A stretch of DNA of 64,000 nt from BOKV01 sp041397525 (GTDB lineage: Bacteria; Pseudomonadota; Alphaproteobacteria; Rhizobiales; Rhizobiaceae): positions 124,001-188,000 of the forward strand of contig JAWKWL010000005.1 in NCBI GenBank assembly GCA_041397525.1, written 5' to 3'. The notes under the pieces are model-generated. The model searched no databases. It had not been told where the DNA came from and saw nothing but the letters and a program-made list of their open reading frames with translations. Each line of letters begins with the position of its first letter. The first letter of the stretch is position 1. Below, piece after piece: positions 32,931 to 41,860 of the stretch. The position numbers and the translations under genes were made by a program.

Positions 32931-35114
32931 CTAGCGACGACCGAGCCGTAAATCACCTTCAATATCAAGCCGCGAATTCGACAGTCGCACCTTGTAAACC
33001 TGGTAATTCTCCATGACGCGCTGAACATAGTTGCGGGTTTCGGTAAACGGTATGCGTTCCACCCAGTCAATTACATCTTCGATTTTCTTGCCACGCGGAT
33101 CGCCATAGGTGTCAAGCCATTCGCGCACCCGGCCCGGTCCCGCATTGTATCCGGCAAAGGTCAGGATGTAGGAATTGCCAAAATTGTCCAACTGCTCCGA
33201 AAGATAAGCTGCTCCAAGCGTAGCATTATAGGCTGCATCGGTGGTGAGCCTGCCAGGCTGGTATTTGACGCCGGTCTTCTTTGCCATCATCTTGGCAGTA
33301 CCCGGCAGCAATTGCAGCAATCCCTTTGCATTCGCCGGGGAGACAGCCGCCACATTGAACGCGCTTTCCTGACGCGCAATGGCATAGGCCAGTGCCTTGC
33401 CGGTTTCACCAATCTTGGCATTGGACGGGATTGCCCCGATCGGCCAGGAAACCGTATCGACTTCAAGCCCGCGACCATGAGCGATTTTGCCGATCTGCAA
33501 TGCGAGCGTGCGGTTGCCACGGTTCTCGGCTCGCGCCGCCAGCAATGCCAACTCGCCCGCAGAGTTCAGATTGTCAGCGAGATCACGATAGATGATGTCC
33601 GCTCGCCATGCATAGCCCGCGTCCTCCAGCAGCGCTATTGCCTGCACCTGGTCATAGGACGCAAAACGCGACCGATCTGCTGGCGATGGCCTCGGATTGG
33701 AAACATTCAGCCTGCCAGCACCCAGTGCTTGCGCGGAAAGTTGGCCATAAAACGTGCCTTCGTGCCGTGCTGCTGCCTTGTAATACTTGATTGCAGCCGG
33801 ACCGTCCGTCGCACGCGCAAGCCAGTAATTGGCGCGCGACTGGGTGATCGGGGTAGAGCTCAATTGCAGGATGTTGGAAAAATGCTTTGCGGCGCTGCGC
33901 CTGTCATTGAGATAGCGCAGTGCAAACCAGCCAGCATGAAACTCGGCCTCAGCTTGTGTCGAAGGAGATTCTGCCGAATGTCCGGCTGCAATCACATAAG
34001 CACTCCTGGCGTCGCCCTTGTCGAGCATGGCGCGAGAGATGATTCGCCTTTCGATCCACCATTCATCGGGATCGATCAGCACCGACCGGTCACGTGGTGC
34101 TGTTTTCAGCAAGGCTGCCGCTGTCTTGTAGTCATCGTCGCGGCGTGCCTGCTTGATGCGCGCAAACAAATAACCAGAATCCTTGCGCGATGCCGCTTCC
34201 ACCGCGTTGAGCAGGGCCGCCCCCTTGCCATCATTTCGAATGGCCGATACCCACGCCTTTGCGAGGCTTGTTCGTCCGGCAAGCGAGGCCATCCGCAGCC
34301 CGTCTGTCGTGCGTTCACGATAGAGCAGCATGTGCATGCGCACGCGGTGATCTTCCCGCGTCAGCGCGTCGCCAACCTGGGTGAGAACGGTTTTCTCTTC
34401 GGATGCCGACAGCGCATCTTCGCGCCAGATCGGCGCAATGGCCGCGTTGGCAGCTTTCTTGTTGTTGCTCGCAAGCCAGGCTTTGGCGAGCACGATGGCG
34501 CCTTCCAGGCTTTCCGGCTTTGAATTGCCGAATGCCTGGATCACGGCGCGCGGAGAGGGGTTCTCGCGCGCCAGTGCTCGCTCGGAATTTGTCCGCATCG
34601 CGCCTTGCCCGGGCCAGCCCGGCAAGCCGGTCGCAATAGCTGCAATTTCCGACGAAGGAATTCCGTCTTGCCCAGACAGCGCAATCGCCCAGGCAAGAAC
34701 CTTGCGCTCAATGCTGTTCTTGGGCAATCCGGCGCGTATCGCCAAAGCCCTGGCGACATCCTTGCTGGTCAAGGCATCCAGGCCGGATTTGAGGTCGCCA
34801 CTGATTGGGCTCACATTGAGTGTGGTCGCAATCTGCGCCTGACGCGAGGGTTGCGCCAGTTTGTCCGGTTGCTGTGTAACGGCGGTGATTGAACCCGTTG
34901 CCGAATTGTCGGTCGCAGGTTCCGTTACCGGGGAAAACGCCACTTCGCCAACCGCGCCGCGGGGCCTGGGTTGCGGAACCGGTACCTTTTCCAGAAGCAG
35001 CGTACCGATGGTGTCGGCCTTCACCGCAACCGGCACGGTGCCGTAAAGCGTTGATCCTGCCAGAATGGTAATCGCTAGCCGGGCGCAAGACCCGCTGATG
35101 AGACGTTTTTTCAT
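32931..35114 (-). CDS. Soluble lytic murein transglycosylase (Slt70 type)
   Basis: 727 residues from ATG 35114 (MKKRLISGS), with a signal peptide ending near VAVKA-DT. The long N-terminal half is helical with repeat-like units, as in the Slt70 doughnut. The C-terminal catalytic domain starts near residue 575: AYAIARQESAFNVAAVSPANAKGLLQL carries the catalytic Glu in RQESAF and the GLMQ-like turn as GLLQ, followed by YNATLGAAYLSEQL and FAGYNAGPGRVREWL, all classic family-1 motifs. It cleaves the MurNAc-GlcNAc bond with formation of 1,6-anhydroMurNAc. Divergent from dapA; the 239-bp gap must hold both promoters. Confidence 0.93.
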   Translation of the reverse strand: MKKRLISGSCARLAITILAGSTLYGTVPVAVKADTIGTLLLEKVPVPQPRPRGAVGEVAFSPVTEPATDNSATGSITAVTQQPDKLAQPSRQAQIATTLNVSPISGDLKSGLDALTSKDVARALAIRAGLPKNSIERKVLAWAIALSGQDGIPSSEIAAIATGLPGWPGQGAMRTNSERALARENPSPRAVIQAFGNSKPESLEGAIVLAKAWLASNNKKAANAAIAPIWREDALSASEEKTVLTQVGDALTREDHRVRMHMLLYRERTTDGLRMASLAGRTSLAKAWVSAIRNDGKGAALLNAVEAASRKDSGYLFARIKQARRDDDYKTAAALLKTAPRDRSVLIDPDEWWIERRIISRAMLDKGDARSAYVIAAGHSAESPSTQAEAEFHAGWFALRYLNDRRSAAKHFSNILQLSSTPITQSRANYWLARATDGPAAIKYYKAAARHEGTFYGQLSAQALGAGRLNVSNPRPSPADRSRFASYDQVQAIALLEDAGYAWRADIIYRDLADNLNSAGELALLAARAENRGNRTLALQIGKIAHGRGLEVDTVSWPIGAIPSNAKIGETGKALAYAIARQESAFNVAAVSPANAKGLLQLLPGTAKMMAKKTGVKYQPGRLTTDAAYNATLGAAYLSEQLDNFGNSYILTFAGYNAGPGRVREWLDTYGDPRGKKIEDVIDWVERIPFTETRNYVQRVMENYQVYKVRLSNSRLDIEGDLRLGRR

Positions 35115-35353
35115 GAAACCCGATGTTCCGGTGAGTTCCGGATCCCTTGTCCGCAATGATTGCAGCCCATTTGTGACATCTTGGCCGAAAACCGTGAAAC
35201 GGAAGTTAACGAAACCTTTCGCTATTGGCTACGATTCGATCGAACGCATTTCCCGAACTTGCGAATTTTGAGGCTCGCCGCTATTGTCCGGCTTCCTTTT
35301 GCGCTGGCATCGCCAGACGTATTCGAAGTTTCTTGTCCATCGGGGCTTTTCGC

Positions 35354-36247
35354 ATGAACAACGGCGTTTTCAAGGGGTCGCTCCCCGCACTGGTCACTCC
35401 CTTTACCGCTGACGGTGCCGTCGACGAAAAAGCCTTCCGCAACTTTGTCGAATGGCAGATTTCCGAAGGCAGCCACGGCCTCGTCCCGGTCGGAACCACA
35501 GGTGAATCACCAACCTTGTCGCATGACGAGCACAAGCATGTCGTCGAGGTTGCGGTTGAGGTTGCACGCGGCCGCGTTCCGGTCATCGCCGGTGCCGGTT
35601 CCAACAATACCGCCGAGGCTATTGATCTTGCGATCCATGCTGAAAAGGCCGGTGCCGACGCTGTTCTGGTAGTGACACCATATTACAACAAGCCGAATCA
35701 GCGCGGCCTGAAGGCGCATTTTGCAGCTGTCGCCGAATCTGTCTCGATCCCGGTCTTCATCTACAACATTCCGGGCCGTTCGACTATCGACATGTTGCCC
35801 GCAACCATGGCCGAACTGTTCCATGGCCACAAGAACATCATCGGCGTCAAGGATGCGACGGCAAACCTCGCTCGGGCGACCGAGCAGCGGCATTTGTGCG
35901 GCCCTGATTTCGTCCAGCTTTCCGGCGAGGACATTACCGCGCTGGCATTCAACGCGCATGGCGGAGCCGGTTGCATCTCGGTGACTGCGAACGTCGCTCC
36001 TCGCCTTTGCGCCGAGTTTCAGGAAGCTTGCCTCAACGGTGATTTTGGCAAGGCGCTCGCCATCCAGGACAAGCTTGGCCCGTTGCACAAGGCGCTGTTT
36101 GTCGAGCCGAATCCGGCTGGCGCCAAATATGCGCTCTCGCTGCTCGGAAAGATGAGTGAGACACAGCGCCTGCCGCTGGTGCCACTTGAGGAAACGACAA
36201 AAGCAACGGTGCGCGACGCCATGGTTCACGCCGGGCTCGTGAACTGA
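35354..36247 (+). CDS. dapA: 4-hydroxy-tetrahydrodipicolinate synthase DapA
   Basis: 297 residues. DapA condenses pyruvate and aspartate semialdehyde in lysine and diaminopimelate synthesis. PVGTTGES near residue 43 binds pyruvate; VFIYNIPGRS near 134 carries the catalytic Tyr; IIGVKDATANL near 158 carries the Schiff-base Lys. ATG 35354 is chosen because homologues begin at this strand (MNNGVFKGSLPALVTPF); the frame is open further upstream. smpB follows 39 bp later, as in many alphaproteobacteria, so both are probably one unit. Confidence 0.95.
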   Translation: MNNGVFKGSLPALVTPFTADGAVDEKAFRNFVEWQISEGSHGLVPVGTTGESPTLSHDEHKHVVEVAVEVARGRVPVIAGAGSNNTAEAIDLAIHAEKAGADAVLVVTPYYNKPNQRGLKAHFAAVAESVSIPVFIYNIPGRSTIDMLPATMAELFHGHKNIIGVKDATANLARATEQRHLCGPDFVQLSGEDITALAFNAHGGAGCISVTANVAPRLCAEFQEACLNGDFGKALAIQDKLGPLHKALFVEPNPAGAKYALSLLGKMSETQRLPLVPLEETTKATVRDAMVHAGLVN

Positions 36248-36286
36248 CCCGACATAACTGCAGAAGCAAGGCTCCTCACCGTACCC

Positions 36287-36769
36287 ATGGCGCAGAAAAA
36301 GAAAACGGATTCGGCGAACGGCAAACTGATCGCCGACAATCGCAAGGCACGCCACAACTACGAATTCATCGACTCCCTCGAAGCAGGCATCGTGCTGACG
36401 GGAACCGAGGTGAAGTCATTGCGCAATGGCAAGGCCAATATCGCCGAGAGTTACGCCACCGAGGAAGACGGCGAGATCTGGCTGATCAATTCCTATATTC
36501 CCGAATATCTGGAAGGTAACCGATACAACCATTCACCGCGCCGTCGCCGCAAGCTGCTCTTGCACCGCAAGCAAATGGCAAAACTGATGCAAGGCGTTAA
36601 CCGCGAAGGAATGACGCTGGTACCGAACCGGCTTTATTTCAACGATCGCGGAATTGCCAAGTTGCAACTGGCGCTTGCCAAGGGCCGAAAGGCCCATGAC
36701 AAGCGTGAGGTTTCGAAAGAGCGTGACTGGAACCGCGAAAAGGGTCGTCTGCTCAGGGACAAGGGCTGA
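36287..36769 (+). CDS. smpB: SsrA-binding protein SmpB
   Basis: 160 residues, the usual length. It binds tmRNA in rescue of stalled ribosomes. AQKKK at the start, ADNRKARHNYEFIDSLEAGIVLTGTEVKSLR, in two parts at residues 17-47, and the basic C-terminal helix KGRKAHDKREVSKERDWNREKGRL, in two parts near 131-156, are unmistakable. The tmRNA gene itself is not in this window. A possible stem at about 36764-36790 lies between its stop and that of the convergent gene. Confidence 0.96.
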   Translation: MAQKKKTDSANGKLIADNRKARHNYEFIDSLEAGIVLTGTEVKSLRNGKANIAESYATEEDGEIWLINSYIPEYLEGNRYNHSPRRRRKLLLHRKQMAKLMQGVNREGMTLVPNRLYFNDRGIAKLQLALAKGRKAHDKREVSKERDWNREKGRLLRDKG

Positions 36770-36786
36770 AAGCCGCCAATAACGGC

Positions 36787-37350
36787 TCAGCGCGCGTTTG
36801 CCACGACGCGGTTGTGGACTTCAGGGCTGTTGCCCATGTCAATGTGACCGGTATTGACGCGAATGGTATTGGCGCCCGAAACATTCTTCATGTTGCACAG
36901 GGCACCGCGCTGGGCGCATACGAAATTGTCAGCACTCGCCACATTGCCTGGCAGGCTGCCGCCATCGCCCTCGACTATTGCCAGATAGTGGATCGGAATT
37001 CCGTCCTTGGCGACCTCTTGCGCCACCTGCAACACGACATTGGCTCCGGCTGAAATGCCGGCAAGCGTGAACTTCTCGGATGGGTCGGCGGCGTGCCGCT
37101 TGCGGATGTCCTTCACGATAGTCTGGCGGATCGAACCGGCCTCGATGCCGGTCACCATCAGGAACAGCGAGGCCCCCGGAATTTTCTTTTTCAGGTTCTT
37201 GAAACCGTAACCGATTGCCGTGGCGCTCAATATGCCATTGACCAGATAGGTCTTGGCAACGGCACTGCCAGGCATCGCCAACGCCAGTGCCGCAGCGAGG
37301 GCAGCTGTCGCGATTTTCGTTGCAGGGCGCATGTTTTGGGAAAAAACCAT
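36787..37350 (-). CDS. Secreted GxSxG-containing protein of unknown function
   Basis: 187 residues from ATG 37350, chosen because AAGGAG lies 5-10 bp upstream. An Ala-rich signal peptide ends near GSAVA-KT. The mature protein has TLAGISAGANVVLQVA near residue 95, a G-x-S-x-G nucleophile elbow followed by an Ala-rich helix as in lipases. A following acid (VEGDGG near 124) and a late His (NTGHIDMGNSPEVHN near 170) could complete a triad. It is shorter than usual alpha/beta hydrolases and resembles a minimal cutinase-like or PE-PPE-like fold; I do not recognise the family. It converges on smpB. Confidence 0.65.
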   Translation of the reverse strand: MVFSQNMRPATKIATAALAAALALAMPGSAVAKTYLVNGILSATAIGYGFKNLKKKIPGASLFLMVTGIEAGSIRQTIVKDIRKRHAADPSEKFTLAGISAGANVVLQVAQEVAKDGIPIHYLAIVEGDGGSLPGNVASADNFVCAQRGALCNMKNVSGANTIRVNTGHIDMGNSPEVHNRVVANAR

Positions 37351-37437
37351 TGAAATCTCCTTGTATTCATCGCCCCTTGATGTTCGCAGCAATGACACAG
37401 AATGACGATTCTGTCACGCATGGCATGACGGCTACGT

Positions 37438-38124
37438 TTACTTCTGCGAGAGAAATGCGGCAATTTCCCGGAACACATTTTCGAACATTTCCGGGGTCAG
37501 CCGCCCGGTATTGGTGTTGTAGCGTGAACAGTGATAGCTGGAGAAAAGCCGGTACTTGCCAACCTCATGTTGCCCGCCATGGCTGAAGGGGGCGTCTGCC
37601 ACCCTGGCACCCAACATGCGCAGCGTTGAATCATGCGCGATCTTGCCAAGCGTGAGTATTGCTTCCAGATTTTCAAATCGATCAAGCGTTGCAGACAGGA
37701 ACGGCCTGCAGGAATTGATCTCCGCACCCACCGGCTTGTTTTCCGGAGGTACACAGCGCACCGAATTGGTGATGGCCATTGCGTTCAGAAAAAGCCCGTC
37801 CGCCGGGTCGGCACCATAGCGACCGCGCGCCATACCGAACTTCACCAGCGTTGCATAGAGCAGGTCACCCGCATAGTCGCCCGTAAAGGGACGCCCAGTG
37901 CGGTTTGCACCGCGAAGTCCTGGTGCAAGCCCAACCACAAGAAACCGCACGGATGAATCACCCTTGTCGGATACCCAGGTCGGCACCGGCGCATTGTGCC
38001 AGTCCGGATCGCTGATGCGGTAACGCTCGCGAAACTGCTTCAGGCGGGGACACAACCCGCAATCGCGACCCGGGTCAGACGGCGCAACGTTCCGCTTGGC
38101 AATGGTATGGAGGGAAGGGGCCAT
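37438..38124 (-). CDS. Family-5 uracil-DNA glycosylase (UDGb)
   Basis: 228 residues. GLAPGLRGANRTGRPFTGDYAG, in two parts near residues 65-86, is motif 1 of type 5 UDG (G-A/L-A-P-x3-G), and HCSRYNTNTGRL near 197 is the C-terminal DNA-intercalation motif. The Cys residues at positions 22 and 25, near 120 and near 140 match the [4Fe-4S] ligands of family 4/5 enzymes. It excises uracil and related deaminated bases. Its family-5 mark is that motif 1 lacks the polar water-activating residue of UNG. It stands 87 bp before the secreted protein gene and 20 bp after the NYN gene, all leftward. Confidence 0.92.
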   Translation of the reverse strand: MAPSLHTIAKRNVAPSDPGRDCGLCPRLKQFRERYRISDPDWHNAPVPTWVSDKGDSSVRFLVVGLAPGLRGANRTGRPFTGDYAGDLLYATLVKFGMARGRYGADPADGLFLNAMAITNSVRCVPPENKPVGAEINSCRPFLSATLDRFENLEAILTLGKIAHDSTLRMLGARVADAPFSHGGQHEVGKYRLFSSYHCSRYNTNTGRLTPEMFENVFREIAAFLSQK

Positions 38125-38144
38125 TTGGGCCGCTGTTCCCGCGC

Positions 38145-38741
38145 TCAGTACTCGTCGTCCTCATCGTCGAAATCATCATCCGAACGCGAAATCGGCGCCC
38201 GTTCGGGACGCTCGGCAGGGTCACGACCGATTTCCTTTTTCATCGAGGATAGCTCAATGAAGTGATCAGCCTGTCGACGCAGGTCATCGGCAATCATGGG
38301 CGGCTGGGTTGAGACCGTGGAAACCACACTCACCTTGCGGCCCTTGCGCTGCAGGGCTTCGACCAGCGAGCGGAAATCGCCATCGCCGGAGAAAAGGACA
38401 AAATGGTCTACGGTGGTGGACAGTTCCAGCGCATCTATCGCCAGTTCGATGTCCATGTTTCCCTTGACCTTGCGCCGTCCCATCGAGTCGGTGAATTCCT
38501 TGGTTGGTTTGGTGACAACGCGGTAGCCATTGTAGTCAAGCCAGTCGATCAGTGGCCTGATGGAGGAATATTCCTGATCCTCAATAAGCGCGGTATAGTA
38601 ATATGCCCTAAGAAGATAGGCTTTGTGCTGAAAATATTTGAGCATGCGCTTGTAATCGATGTCGAATCCAAGTGCCTTTGAGGTTGCGTACAGGTTTGCG
38701 CCATCTATGAACAAAGCTATTTTTTCGCGTTGATCAAACAT
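38145..38741 (-). CDS. NYN-domain protein, LabA/DUF88 family
   Basis: 198 residues. IALFIDGANLY near residue 8 gives the first catalytic Asp of the PIN-like NYN fold, GNMDIELAIDAL near 96 the second cluster and LFSGDGDFRSLVEAL near 115 the third, so all acidic metal ligands are present. The last 30 residues are very acidic (DDDFDDEDDEY). NYN proteins are predicted RNases; the cyanobacterial LabA links to clock output, but no alphaproteobacterial role is firm. It diverges from rpoZ and is probably co-transcribed with the UDG gene. Confidence 0.9.
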   Translation of the reverse strand: MFDQREKIALFIDGANLYATSKALGFDIDYKRMLKYFQHKAYLLRAYYYTALIEDQEYSSIRPLIDWLDYNGYRVVTKPTKEFTDSMGRRKVKGNMDIELAIDALELSTTVDHFVLFSGDGDFRSLVEALQRKGRKVSVVSTVSTQPPMIADDLRRQADHFIELSSMKKEIGRDPAERPERAPISRSDDDFDDEDDEY

Positions 38742-39072
38742 ATTATCTCCAATTCAGTTGCCGAATATTACAGTTGTAGTTGATTGCTCGCCAAAGGGTT
38801 CACCCAGGTCTGGGTCCTTGTGGGGTAGGCGGCGATCAAACTCGATTTGGCCGAATCTGTTGAAAACGGAATATCAGATATAAGACAAGATTGCGGCTTC
38901 ACAATCCCCCAGGAGTTGGGTTGAAGCGCAGTTCGCCCCATAATTTTACTGGGCCAGGGACATGACTGTTTGCATGAGTTGTCGCAAAAGGGCGAATTAT
39001 CTTGAAATTGCCGCGATTTCACGTTACGCACCCGCAACTTTCCGCACAAGTTTGAGATAACGGGAGCCACGC
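38742..39072. other. Intergenic region between NYN and rpoZ genes (331 bp)
   Basis: No convincing protein gene. It must hold the divergent promoters. ACCCAG-GT-CTGGGT (38802-38815) is a perfect hairpin, extended by AAGG and CCTT outside it with a small bulge. This may be RNA structure, but no terminator or known RNA family can be assigned. Confidence 0.5.
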
Positions 39073-39483
39073 ATGGCACGTGTAACGGTCGAGGATTGCA
39101 TCGACAAGGTTGAAAACCGTTTTGAGCTGGTTCTGCTTGCCAGCCACCGCGCCCGCCAGATTTCATCCGGCGGCCAGATCACGGTTCCGCGCGACAACGA
39201 CAAGAACCCTGTCGTGGCGTTGCGCGAGATTGCCGATGAAACACTTTCGCCGGGCGATCTGAAGGAAGACCTGATCCATTCACTTCAGAAGCATGTCGAG
39301 GTTGACGAGCCGGAAAACGACGTTGCAGAAGTTCCTGCAATCGCCCAGATGCGCGAAGCACCGGTGTTTTCCGATACCGAGGATCGCGCGGACAACGACA
39401 TCCGCTTCGGCGAGATTTCCGAAGAGGAATTGCTGGCCGGCATCGAAGGCCTGGTTCCACCGGAAAAAAGCGACGATTTCTGA
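39073..39483 (+). CDS. rpoZ: RNA polymerase omega subunit RpoZ
   Basis: 136 residues, the length seen in Hyphomicrobiales. MARVTVEDCIDKVENRFELVLLASHRARQI, in two parts at residues 1-30, is the conserved omega core, followed by DKNPVVALREIA near 45 and an acidic C-terminal extension. GGGAGCC precedes the ATG. Omega helps beta-prime assembly and, in Proteobacteria, contributes to ppGpp binding, so its position next to the ppGpp synthetase gene is a conserved and meaningful pair. Confidence 0.95.
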   Translation: MARVTVEDCIDKVENRFELVLLASHRARQISSGGQITVPRDNDKNPVVALREIADETLSPGDLKEDLIHSLQKHVEVDEPENDVAEVPAIAQMREAPVFSDTEDRADNDIRFGEISEEELLAGIEGLVPPEKSDDF

Positions 39484-39509
39484 TTGCTCGAACCCGCTTG
39501 CCGAATTTC

Positions 39510-39540
39510 GGGGCGTATCCCAGGGGATGCGCCCCTTTTT
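39510..39540 (+). terminator. Rho-independent terminator after rpoZ
   Basis: GGGGCGTATCCC pairs with GGGATGCGCCCC (one G-T wobble, AG loop) and is followed by five T. It separates rpoZ from rsh. Confidence 0.93.
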
Positions 39541-39637
39541 CATGCAGAATTTAACCGCTTTTCGCTGATTGACTTTGCAACAAGGGGCAGGGGGTGCATA
39601 TTCTGTTTGTTCCCCTGGGTTGAGAGCATTTTTCCCG

Positions 39638-41860
39638 ATGATGCGGCAATACGAACTCGTCGAACGTGTGACGAGCTACAAGACCGACGCCAATGAGGCC
39701 TTGCTCAACAAGGCCTATGTTTACGCCATGCAAAAACACGGCGCGCAAAAGCGCGCCAATGGCGATCCGTATTTCTCGCATCCGTTGGAAGTCGCAGCGA
39801 TCCTTACCGGCCTCAAACTCGACGAGGAAACCATCGCGGTTGCCTTGTTGCATGACACGATCGAGGATACCGATGCTACCCGCAAGGATATCGACGCGCT
39901 GTTCGGCGAGCGCATCGGAATGCTCGTCGAAGGCCTGACAAAGCTCAAGCGGCTCGACCTCGTTTCCAAGAAGGCCGAGCAGGCGGAAAACCTTCGCCGC
40001 CTGCTGCTTGCAATATCCGATGATGTCCGTGTCCTTCTGGTAAAGCTTGCTGATCGTCTCCACAACATGCGCACGCTCGACCACATGCCAGTGGAAAAGC
40101 GCGCCCGCATTGCAACCGAGACAATGGAAATCTATGCGCCGTTGGCAGGTCGTATCGGCATGCAGGATATGCGCGAGGAACTGGAAGAGCTCTCCTTCCG
40201 CCATATCAATCCCGAAGCCTGGGCGATGGTCACGAACCAGCTTGCGGGGCTCGCCGAAAAGAACTCCGATCTCATCAAGACCATTTCTCAAGATCTCGTG
40301 CAGCGGCTGGAAAAGGACGGCATAAAGGCGACAGTGAGAAGCCGCCAGAAAAAGGCCTTCTCGATCTTTCGAAAAATGGAAAGCAAGGCGCTCAGCCTCG
40401 AGCAGCTTTCCGACATCTACGGTTTCCGCGTCATCGTCGACACCGTCGAGGACTGTTACCGCGCGCTCGGCGTTGTCCATACTACCTGGAAGATGGTACC
40501 TGCTCGCTTCAAGGATTTCATATCGACACCAAAGCAGAACGATTATCGTTCCATCCACACAACGGTGATCGGGCCGTCTCGACAGCGCATCGAACTGCAG
40601 ATTCGCACCTGGGAAATGCATTCAATCGCTGATTTTGGTGTCGCGGCCCATACACTGTACAAGGACGGCATTGTCCCGGCCAATGGCGCTACGAGTGAGC
40701 TCAACGCATTTGCCACACTGCGCAAGACAATTGCCCAATTGGCCGAAGGCGTTAACCCGGAAGAGTTTCTCGAACATACCAAGCTTGAGCTTTTCCTCGA
40801 CCAGGTTTTCTGCTTCACACCGAAAGGCCGGATCATCGCTCTGCCACGCGGCGCAACGCCCATAGATTTCGCCTATGCCGTCCACACGGATATCGGCAAT
40901 ACCTGCATCGGATGCAAGATCAACGGCCAGATCATGCCCGTCATTACCGAACTCAAGAACGGTGATGAAGTCGACATCATCCGCTCCAAGGCACAGACGC
41001 CACCAGCCGCATGGGAATCGATTGTCGTGACCGGCAAGGCGCGGTCCTCCATCCGCCGGGCAACGCGGGAAGCCATTCGCAAACAATATTCGGGTCTCGG
41101 CAGCCGCATTCTCGAGCGCGCCTTTGACCGGGCAGGCAAGACATACAAGCCTGACGTCATTACCATGGCCCTTTCACGTCTGGCGCGTGAAAGCATCGAT
41201 GACGTCCTCAGTGATGTTGGGCGCGGTGAACTGGCCTCGCTTGACGTGCTGCGCGCAGTCTTCCCGGACTACAAGGATGAGCGCGTCACCTTGGTGCAGC
41301 CGGCACGCGAAGAGGGCTGGTTTGGCATGAAGGCCGGTGCCGGGATGTTGTTCCGCGTGCCGGGGGCAAAGGCAAAGGCGAAAACCGAGACCGGCAACAA
41401 GGGCGCGATCCCCATTCGCGGCGTCAGCGGTGGATTGCCAGTGCAGTTTTCTCCCAATGGAGGTGCCGTGCCCGGAGACCGCATCGTCGGCATTCTCAGC
41501 CCTGGCGAAGGCATCACCATCTACCCGATTTCCTCGCCTGAACTGTCGAAGTTTGACGACATGCCCGAGCGCTGGCTCGATGTGCGCTGGGACATCGAGG
41601 AGGGCAATTCCGAACGCTTCCCCGCCCGCCTGAAAGTGACGGCTATCAATGAGCCGGGTACGCTTGCGGCAATCGCCGAAGTCATGGCCAACAATGATGC
41701 CAATATCGAAAATCTCTCCATGCACCGTTCCGCCCCCGATTTCATGGTGATGCTTTTCGACATCGAGGTCTGGGACTTGAGCCATCTGACCCGAATCATG
41801 CGACAGCTCACCGCAAAGACAATTGTCAGCAAGGTTGACCGGATAATCGGAGGCGAATGA
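39638..41860 (+). CDS. rsh: Bifunctional (p)ppGpp synthetase/hydrolase Rsh
   Basis: 740 residues. It makes and degrades the alarmone (p)ppGpp. MMRQYELVERV matches the start of Brucella/Rhizobium Rsh. HD hydrolase: DPYFSHPLEVAAIL near 45 and LLHDTIEDTDA near 70, with HD intact. Synthetase: YGFRVIVDTVEDCYRALG near 262 and the DYRSIHTTVIGP loop near 300. TGS domain near 390-450 (CFTPKGRIIALP, DFAYAVHTDIG). The ACT domain is C-terminal (KVTAINEPGTLAAIAEVM). Both activities look intact. The start at 39638 has only a weak GAGAG site and a second ATG at 39641. It overlaps pyrE by ATGA. Confidence 0.95.
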   Translation: MMRQYELVERVTSYKTDANEALLNKAYVYAMQKHGAQKRANGDPYFSHPLEVAAILTGLKLDEETIAVALLHDTIEDTDATRKDIDALFGERIGMLVEGLTKLKRLDLVSKKAEQAENLRRLLLAISDDVRVLLVKLADRLHNMRTLDHMPVEKRARIATETMEIYAPLAGRIGMQDMREELEELSFRHINPEAWAMVTNQLAGLAEKNSDLIKTISQDLVQRLEKDGIKATVRSRQKKAFSIFRKMESKALSLEQLSDIYGFRVIVDTVEDCYRALGVVHTTWKMVPARFKDFISTPKQNDYRSIHTTVIGPSRQRIELQIRTWEMHSIADFGVAAHTLYKDGIVPANGATSELNAFATLRKTIAQLAEGVNPEEFLEHTKLELFLDQVFCFTPKGRIIALPRGATPIDFAYAVHTDIGNTCIGCKINGQIMPVITELKNGDEVDIIRSKAQTPPAAWESIVVTGKARSSIRRATREAIRKQYSGLGSRILERAFDRAGKTYKPDVITMALSRLARESIDDVLSDVGRGELASLDVLRAVFPDYKDERVTLVQPAREEGWFGMKAGAGMLFRVPGAKAKAKTETGNKGAIPIRGVSGGLPVQFSPNGGAVPGDRIVGILSPGEGITIYPISSPELSKFDDMPERWLDVRWDIEEGNSERFPARLKVTAINEPGTLAAIAEVMANNDANIENLSMHRSAPDFMVMLFDIEVWDLSHLTRIMRQLTAKTIVSKVDRIIGGE

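Noticed and set aside
33312..34523. 403-codon plus-strand frame inside the transglycosylase gene
   Set aside because: Antisense to a complete Slt70-type protein; Cys/Arg-rich with no recognisable fold.
38768..39166. 132-codon minus-strand frame before and into rpoZ
   Set aside because: It overlaps the rpoZ start and has no features; the spacer is better explained as promoters.
39551..40621. 356-codon minus-strand frame inside rsh
   Set aside because: Antisense shadow of the HD and synthetase domains.
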